From positions 3,720,001 through 3,784,000 of the forward strand of contig NZ_CP085193.1 of the NCBI RefSeq assembly GCF_024298965.1: a stretch of 64,000 nt of DNA, written 5' to 3'. This document shows positions 59,371 to 64,000 of this stretch, piece by piece (the first letter of the stretch is position 1; every line of letters starts with the position of its first letter). The stretch is from Streptomyces rapamycinicus NRRL 5491. Its GTDB lineage: Bacteria > Actinomycetota > Actinomycetes > Streptomycetales > Streptomycetaceae. Both the position numbers and the translations under genes were made by a program. The notes under the pieces are model-generated. The model was not told the DNA's origin. It did not search any database and saw nothing but the letters and a program-made list of their open reading frames with translations.

Positions 59371-60510
59371 TCAGCTCTTGGCCGCGGCGGTCTTGGCCGC
59401 CTTCGCCCCGGACTTGGCCGCCGGTGCGGCCACGGCCTTCGTCGGTGCGGCGGCGGCCACACCCGCGGCACCCGCCGCGTCCGCGGTGGGCTCCGCGGCG
59501 GCCGGGTCCTGGGGCTTCACTCCGATGCCGAGCTTTTCCTTGATCTTCTTCTCGATCTCATTGGCGAGATCGGGGTTGTCCTTCAGGAAGTTGCGGGCGT
59601 TCTCCTTGCCCTGGCCGAGCTGGTCGCCCTCGTAGGTGTACCAGGCACCGGACTTGCGGACGAAGCCGTGCTCGACGCCCATGTCGATCAGACCGCCCTC
59701 GCGGCTGATGCCCTGGCCGTAGAGGATGTCGAACTCGGCCTGCTTGAAGGGCGGCGCGACCTTGTTCTTGACGACCTTGCAGCGGGTGCGGTTACCGACC
59801 GCGTCGGTGCCGTCCTTGAGGGTCTCGATGCGACGGATGTCGATGCGGACCGAGGCATAGAACTTCAACGCCCGGCCGCCGGTCGTCGTCTCCGGAGAGC
59901 CGAACATGACGCCGATCTTCTCGCGCAGCTGGTTGATGAAGATCGCGGTGGTCTTGGACTGGTTCAGCGCGCTGGTGATCTTGCGGAGCGCCTGGCTCAT
60001 CAGCCGGGCCTGGAGACCGACGTGGGAGTCGCCCATCTCACCCTCGATCTCCGCGCGCGGCACCAGGGCGGCGACGGAGTCGATGACGATGAGGTCGAGA
60101 GCGCCGGAGCGGACCAGCATGTCCACGATCTCGAGCGCCTGCTCGCCGTTGTCCGGCTGGGACAGGATCAGCGAGTCGGTGTCCACGCCGAGCTTCTGCG
60201 CGTAGTCCGGGTCGAGGGCGTGCTCCGCGTCCACGAAGGCGACCGTGCCACCCGCCCGCTGGGCGTTGGCCACCGCGTGCAGGGTCAGGGTCGTCTTGCC
60301 CGAGGACTCCGGGCCGTAGACCTCCACCACGCGGCCGCGTGGCAGGCCGCCCACGCCGAGGGCGACGTCGAGAGCGGTCGACCCGGTGGGGATGACCTCA
60401 ATCGGGTCGTTCGGCCGGTCGCCCATGCGCATCACGGCGCCCTTGCCGAATTGCCGTTCAATCTGTGCGAGCGCGGCGTCGAGCGCCTTCTCGCGGTCGG
60501 TTCCTGCCAT
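59371..60510 (-). CDS. recA: Recombinase RecA
   Basis: A 379-residue strand-exchange protein and activator of LexA cleavage. Walker [11 protein letters not shown], Walker [11 protein letters not shown], and the DNA loops L1/L2 regions ([21 protein letters not shown] in parts; [13 protein letters not shown]) are present. The C-terminal tail is Ala/Lys/Pro-rich, longer than in E. coli and usual for Streptomyces. ATG start at MAGTDREK behind GGGTGGG. It has two damage-type control elements upstream: a LexA box with TTGACA, and the LexA-independent promoter TTGTCAGTG-N8-TAGCGT. Confidence 0.99.
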   Translation of the reverse strand: MAGTDREKALDAALAQIERQFGKGAVMRMGDRPNDPIEVIPTGSTALDVALGVGGLPRGRVVEVYGPESSGKTTLTLHAVANAQRAGGTVAFVDAEHALDPDYAQKLGVDTDSLILSQPDNGEQALEIVDMLVRSGALDLIVIDSVAALVPRAEIEGEMGDSHVGLQARLMSQALRKITSALNQSKTTAIFINQLREKIGVMFGSPETTTGGRALKFYASVRIDIRRIETLKDGTDAVGNRTRCKVVKNKVAPPFKQAEFDILYGQGISREGGLIDMGVEHGFVRKSGAWYTYEGDQLGQGKENARNFLKDNPDLANEIEKKIKEKLGIGVKPQDPAAAEPTADAAGAAGVAAAAPTKAVAAPAAKSGAKAAKTAAAKS

Positions 60511-60553
60511 GGGTCCCACCCGGTTTGCTTGAGTCGATCGCTTCACGTCCATG

Positions 60554-60576
60554 ACGCTAGCGCCTGCCACTGACAA
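60554..60576 (-). promoter_or_regulatory. LexA-independent (PafBC/RecA-NDp type) promoter of recA
   Basis: On the minus strand TTGTCAGTG (complement of 60568-60576), 8 nt, TAGCGT (complement of 60554-60559): a full match to TTGTCRGTG-N8-TANNNT, the damage-inducible promoter of actinobacteria. The start codon lies about 40 nt downstream. Confidence 0.92.
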
Positions 60577-60597
60577 GCGGCCCTGACGTCCTCGGCC

Positions 60598-60606
60598 TGT
60601 GGATAA
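60598..60606. promoter_or_regulatory. DnaA-box 9-mer in the recA upstream region
   Basis: TGTGGATAA is the reverse complement of TTATCCACA. It lies between the two recA promoter elements. It may be incidental, but the same 9-mer occurs twice in the recQ promoter. Confidence 0.45.
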
Positions 60607-60622
60607 CTGCCGGGGCCTCCAT

Positions 60623-60650
60623 GAGAATGGATGTTCGATTTTTGTGTCAA
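60623..60650 (-). promoter_or_regulatory. LexA box and -35 element of the distal recA promoter
   Basis: TCGAACATCCATTCTC (complement of 60623-60638) matches the left LexA half-site fully and the right half weakly (ATTC for GTTC), like the Cheo-type box described for Streptomyces recA. TTGACA (complement of 60645-60650) lies just upstream as a perfect -35. It overlaps the first codons/stop of the AI-2E gene's 3' end. Confidence 0.7.
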
Positions 60651-61852
60651 CCACGCCGCGCCAGCGCGGCGCGCATCCGCGCGAGGGCCGAGACTCCGCG
60701 CCGCCGCGTGCGCCCGTGCACCCGCGGATCGTCGGTCACGTCGTAGCGCTTGATGTACGCGCCGAGGAACGCCTGCAGCGTCGCGGTCGCCGGAATCGCG
60801 ATCAGCGCGCCCACCGCGCCCAGCAGCGCGGTGCCCGCTATCACCGATCCGAAGGACACGGCCGGGTGGATGTCCACCGTCCTGGCGGTGATCCTCGGCT
60901 GGAGCAGATAGTTCTCGAACTGCTGGTAGATCACGACGAAGATCAGGACCCACAGCGCGTACCAGGGCTCGATGGTGAACGCGATCAGCATCGGCAGGGC
61001 CCCGGCCAGGTAGGTGCCGATGGTCGGGATGAACTGCGAGATCAGCCCCACCCAGACGGCGAGCGCCGGGGCGTAGGGCACGCCCAGGGCCTCCAGCAGG
61101 ATGTAGTGGGCGACACCGGAGATCAGGGCCATCAGCCCGCGGGAGTAGATGTAGCCGCCGGTCTTGGCGACCGCGATCTCCCAGGCGCGCAACACCTCGA
61201 CCTGCCGGGTCGGCGGCAGCACCGAGCACAGGGCGCGGCGCAGCCGGGGGCCGTCGGCGGCGAAGTAGAAGGCGAACAGCGTGACCGTCAGCGTCTTGAA
61301 CAACCCGCCGAGCACCTGTGCGGAGACGTCCAGCACATTGTCGGCGCTGTTCTTGACGTAGCTCTGGAGCCAGTCGGAGTGCAGCAGGCTGTCCTGGATC
61401 TCCAGACGCGACAGATGCGTATGGAACGTGTCGTTGATCCAGCTGACCACGTCATCGAGGTACTTCGGGAAGTCCTGGACCATGGTGATGATCTGGTCGG
61501 CGAGCATCGAGCCGAGCAGGGTGAAGAACCCCGCGGCGCCGACGAGGATGGCGAGAAAGACCAGCCCGGTGGCCAGCCCCCGGCGCATGCCCCGGGCGGC
61601 CATCCGGTCCACGGCCGGTTCGATCGCGAGCGCCAGGAAGAACGCGATCAGGATGTTCAGCAGCAGTCCGGTCAGCTGGTCGAAGGCCCAGGTCGCAAGG
61701 CGGTAACAGGCCACCAGCGCGAGTGCGAGGACCATGGCGCGCGGCAGCCAGCGCGGCATGCGCGCGGCGGGTTGCGGGGATTCCGAGGAGGCCCGAGCGG
61801 CGCTCGGGTTGTCGTCGGCGTCGGAGGAGAGGGTCTCTTCGGTCGGGGCCAC
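60647..61852 (-). CDS. AI-2E family transporter-like membrane protein
   Basis: A 401-residue integral membrane protein with about eight hydrophobic segments: two near the N-terminus ([36 protein letters not shown]), a soluble loop ([18 protein letters not shown] region) and a C-terminal cluster with [20 protein letters not shown] and [20 protein letters not shown], the hallmark of the AI-2E/PerM family. Substrate unknown; the autoinducer name is historical. GTG start without a clear ribosome site. Its 3' end touches the recA control region. Confidence 0.9.
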   Translation of the reverse strand: MAPTEETLSSDADDNPSAARASSESPQPAARMPRWLPRAMVLALALVACYRLATWAFDQLTGLLLNILIAFFLALAIEPAVDRMAARGMRRGLATGLVFLAILVGAAGFFTLLGSMLADQIITMVQDFPKYLDDVVSWINDTFHTHLSRLEIQDSLLHSDWLQSYVKNSADNVLDVSAQVLGGLFKTLTVTLFAFYFAADGPRLRRALCSVLPPTRQVEVLRAWEIAVAKTGGYIYSRGLMALISGVAHYILLEALGVPYAPALAVWVGLISQFIPTIGTYLAGALPMLIAFTIEPWYALWVLIFVVIYQQFENYLLQPRITARTVDIHPAVSFGSVIAGTALLGAVGALIAIPATATLQAFLGAYIKRYDVTDDPRVHGRTRRRGVSALARMRAALARRG

Positions 61853-61930
61853 GGAGCAAGTGTGGCGTACACCGGTCGAAGAAATCCGGCCACCCCGGGA
61901 AGCGATACGCCCGGAGCGCCCGGGGACCGC

Positions 61931-62125
61931 TCAGCGCCTGCTCTCGGGGATCTCCATCGCGGCGCAGACCCCGCGCCAGACGTCCTTGGCCTCCCAGCCG
62001 TCCCTCAGCGCCTCGTGCACCGTCCGGCCGCCGAGTTGCGACATCACATGATCGCGCGCAAAGGAGTCGGCGTACGCCTCGCCGAAGTGATTCGCCATTC
62101 GCTGCCAGAAGTCCGTCAACCGCAT
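61931..62125 (-). CDS. DUF3046 small protein
   Basis: A 64-residue protein: MRLTDFWQRMANHFGEAY, then DHVMSQLGGRTVHEALRDG and DVWRGVCAAMEIPESRR. This is the complete DUF3046 family pattern, conserved in actinobacteria next to recA/AI-2E genes, function unknown. It is one of the smallest well-conserved genes in the window. Located 78 nt upstream of the AI-2E gene on the same strand. Confidence 0.9.
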   Translation of the reverse strand: MRLTDFWQRMANHFGEAYADSFARDHVMSQLGGRTVHEALRDGWEAKDVWRGVCAAMEIPESRR

Positions 62126-62203
62126 GCGCCCAGTATCGCGCTCCCGGGGTGCACCGGTGCGTGAGCCCCCTACCGACGGTGCCTTCCGGCCTACGGTCTG
62201 TCC

Positions 62204-63199
62204 ATGGATCGATCCGCAAGTCTCCCCTCCTCGCCGTCGTCGTCCCCCTTGCCCACGCCCGGGCCCGCCGAGCCGGCCCGGCCGGCCGGATCCTCGGCGC
62301 TCGCCCGCGCCGAGCGGTTCGTCTGGCTGTCCGCCCGGGTGCTGGAGCAGCGCAGATTCGCGTACCACTTCCTGGGCGACGGCGCCGAGGCGGTCGAGAC
62401 CGCGCTGACCGCGTACCTGGGGACCGACGGGGGCTACGGCCATGCGCTGGATCCGGATCTGCGCGGCCCGGTGAGCCAGCCGCCGCACGCCGTGCACGCC
62501 TTACGGGTGCTCGACGGGATCGGGCGGTGCGGCGGGCAGCGGGTGGAGCGCCTGTGCCGCTATCTGACGTCCGTGTCCACCCCGGACGGCGCGCTGCCCG
62601 TCTGCCACCCTTCGCCGCACGGCTATCCGGCGGCCCCCTGGGTCCCGTCGGCGGACGATCCGCGCGGTGATCTGCTGACCACCGGGCCGGTGGTGGGGCT
62701 GCTGCACCGCAACGAGGTGTGGCATGCGTGGCTCTTCCGGGCCACGGACTTCTGCTGGGCGGCGGTCACCGCCCTGGGGGAGGGCGGCGCGGCGGTGCGT
62801 CCGTACGAGGTCGCCGCCGCCGTCGCCTTCCTCGACGGGGTGCCGGACCGGGCCCGCGCCGAGGCGGTGGCCGAGCGGCTCGGCCGCCGGGTGCGGGAGG
62901 AGCGGCTGATCGTGCCGCCCCCGGCCGCCGAGCCCGCCGAGGACCGCCCCCTGGCGCCGGGGTCCTGTGAGCCCCTCCAGGTGCACGACATCGCCCGTAC
63001 GCCCGGCTCGCCGGCGCGCCGGTGGTTCACCGACGCCGAGGTGGAGCGGTCCCTGGACGCTCTCGTGGCCGCACAGCAGGAGGACGGGGGCTGGCCGCCG
63101 CACCGGCGTGCCTGGACGCCGGGGGCCACGCTGGAGTGGCGGTCGGTGGCGACCATCGAGGCGCTGCTGACGCTGCGGGCCTACGGGCGGCGGATCTGA
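62204..63199 (+). CDS. Prenyltransferase/squalene-cyclase-like alpha-toroid protein
   Basis: A 331-residue protein. After a Ser/Pro-rich first 30 residues it has repeats typical of the (alpha/alpha)6 toroid: AYLGTDGGYGHALDPDLRG, LTSVSTPDGALP and, at the end, LDALVAAQQEDGGWPPHRRAW. No DxDD cyclase motif is seen, so it is not an obvious terpene cyclase. Function unknown. ATG near CGGTCTGTCC lacks a clear ribosome site. Divergent from DUF3046. Confidence 0.65.
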   Translation: MDRSASLPSSPSSSPLPTPGPAEPARPAGSSALARAERFVWLSARVLEQRRFAYHFLGDGAEAVETALTAYLGTDGGYGHALDPDLRGPVSQPPHAVHALRVLDGIGRCGGQRVERLCRYLTSVSTPDGALPVCHPSPHGYPAAPWVPSADDPRGDLLTTGPVVGLLHRNEVWHAWLFRATDFCWAAVTALGEGGAAVRPYEVAAAVAFLDGVPDRARAEAVAERLGRRVREERLIVPPPAAEPAEDRPLAPGSCEPLQVHDIARTPGSPARRWFTDAEVERSLDALVAAQQEDGGWPPHRRAWTPGATLEWRSVATIEALLTLRAYGRRI

Positions 63200-63218
63200 G
63201 CGCGGGCGTCCGGAGCGG

Positions 63219-63521
63219 TCACAGGGCCCGGACGCCGGCCGTGACGGCGACGGCCACGGCGACCACCACCAGGAAGGGGGCGCGGAGCACCAGCGCGAGC
63301 GCCGCCGCTCCCAGCCCGGCCGCCCGCGCGTCCAGGAGGAGGTGCCGGCCGTCGCTGAAGGTCTGCTGGGCGGTGAGCGCGGCCAGCAGGGCCACGGGCA
63401 GCAGTGCGGCCAGACGCCTGACGAGCGGGCGCTCCAGGACTCCGGCGGGCACCGAGAGACCCAGCAGCTTGACCAGGTAGCAGCCCGCCGCGGTGACGCC
63501 GATGGCGATCCAGGTGGTCAT
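63219..63521 (-). CDS. azlD: Branched-chain amino acid exporter small subunit AzlD
   Basis: A 100-residue protein with three to four hydrophobic segments (WIAIGVTAAGCYLVKLLGL, LAALLPVALLAALTA, ALALVLRAPFLVVVAVAVAV), the AzlD pattern. ATG overlaps the azlC stop codon by four bases. It forms the exporter with AzlC. Confidence 0.93.
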   Translation of the reverse strand: MTTWIAIGVTAAGCYLVKLLGLSVPAGVLERPLVRRLAALLPVALLAALTAQQTFSDGRHLLLDARAAGLGAAALALVLRAPFLVVVAVAVAVTAGVRAL

Positions 63522-64000
63522 CGGCGCTCACCCGGCTCCGCGCCGCGTGCCATGCGCCCGTGCACCGTAAGGACGACGGGAGCGGCGAGCGCCGCCACCA
63601 GGACCGGGACCCCGGCGGGCAGGACCGGCTGGCACAGCAGCACCAGCAGGACGCCGAGACCGGCCACGGCCCGTTCGACGGTGCCGCTGAGCATGGGGGC
63701 CAGCAGGGCGAGGAAGACGGCGGGCCCGGCGGCGTCCAGGCCCCAGGCGTCGGTGTCGCCGAGCGCGGACGCCCCCAGGGCGCCGATCAGCGTGGTGAGG
63801 TTCCACAGGACGTACAGGGTCAGCCCGGTGACGGTGAAGCCGATGCGCGCGGTGCGCCGGTCGGGCTGGGCGAGGGCGACGGCCGAGGTCTCGTCGATGA
63901 CCCATTGGGCCGCCAGGGGGCGCACCGCGCGCGGCAGTCCGAGGAGTCCGGACAGCCGCAGCCCGTAGAAGGCGTTGCGCACTCCTAGGAAGAACGCCCC
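63518..64000 (-). CDS. azlC: Branched-chain amino acid exporter large subunit AzlC, 5' end cut by window
   Basis: The last 160 or so residues of AzlC: GAFFLGVRNAFYGLRLSG, then AAQWVIDETSAVAL and four or more hydrophobic helices. The start is beyond base 64000. It is coupled to azlD downstream. A regulator of the Lrp type often accompanies such pairs but is not in the window. Confidence 0.92.
   Translation of the reverse strand, partial: GAFFLGVRNAFYGLRLSGLLGLPRAVRPLAAQWVIDETSAVALAQPDRRTARIGFTVTGLTLYVLWNLTTLIGALGASALGDTDAWGLDAAGPAVFLALLAPMLSGTVERAVAGLGVLLVLLCQPVLPAGVPVLVAALAAPVVLTVHGRMARGAEPGERR

Noticed and set aside
1..64000. CRISPR arrays, tRNA or rRNA genes, insertion sequences
   Set aside because: No regularly spaced repeats with unique spacers, no tRNA cloverleaf with CCA-end context and no transposase motif seen; the tandem repeats found are contiguous.

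Overview
The window is high-GC actinobacterial chromosome and reads as a Streptomyces core region. It holds the principal sigma factor hrdB beside the sporulation regulator whiH, the nrdR-nrdJ/lexA block, recA-recX and the gluABCD/gluRK block, in the gene order I remember from the S. coelicolor chromosome, running backwards along the + strand. GTG and TTG starts are common and almost every third codon base is G or C. I see no rRNA, tRNA, insertion sequence, prophage or CRISPR array. Apart from the two genes cut by the window edges, everything looks intact.

Layout. 1-9 kb: parE (partial), a small zinc-ribbon protein, a secreted trypsin-like protease, hrdB, whiH and an ABC ATPase-permease fusion. 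9-21.5 kb: an NrtR-type Nudix regulator, a DUF4192 protein divergent from a RecQ helicase fused to a phosphoribosyltransferase domain, rnhB with a helicase-fragment-like neighbour, an ADP-ribosylglycohydrolase with a histidine phosphatase, and an ABC-F ATPase divergent from a TetR repressor. 21.6-28.6 kb: nrdR-nrdJ (B12-dependent ribonucleotide reductase), lexA and a DinG-type helicase. 28.7-33.8 kb: a three-gene NRPS-independent siderophore-type locus. 34-47.6 kb: a lipoprotein protease, hflX, a M1 peptidase, a RelA/SpoT homologue, dapF, miaA, an antitoxin-like gene pair, a LigB-like protein, miaB and an IclR regulator. 47.7-55.4 kb: a TAXI binding protein, a methyltransferase, the two-component pair gluK-gluR and the glutamate ABC operon gluABCD. 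55.6-58.7 kb: a flavin hydroxylase, then a cysteine-rich leader peptide ahead of cysteine dioxygenase and a rhodanese. 58.7-64 kb: recX-recA, an AI-2E permease, DUF3046, a toroid-fold protein and azlC-azlD.

How it works together. Three groups stand out. The first is DNA metabolism and damage control: recA-recX, lexA, a DinG-like helicase, RecQ and class II RNR, with recognisable LexA boxes, NrdR boxes and promoters of the LexA-independent type TTGTCRGTG-N8-TANNNT. The second is nitrogen and sulfur amino-acid handling: Glu sensing and uptake, and cysteine oxidation under a probable leader-peptide switch. The third is development and stringent control (hrdB, whiH, an RSH protein). The least described items are the cysteine leader/anti-Shine-Dalgarno arrangement, the RecQ-phosphoribosyltransferase fusion with an inverted pair of DnaA boxes in its promoter, the siderophore locus with low-complexity expansions in two enzymes, and the TAXI protein beside the glutamate sensor system. 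All assignments come from reading the sequence; no database search was run.
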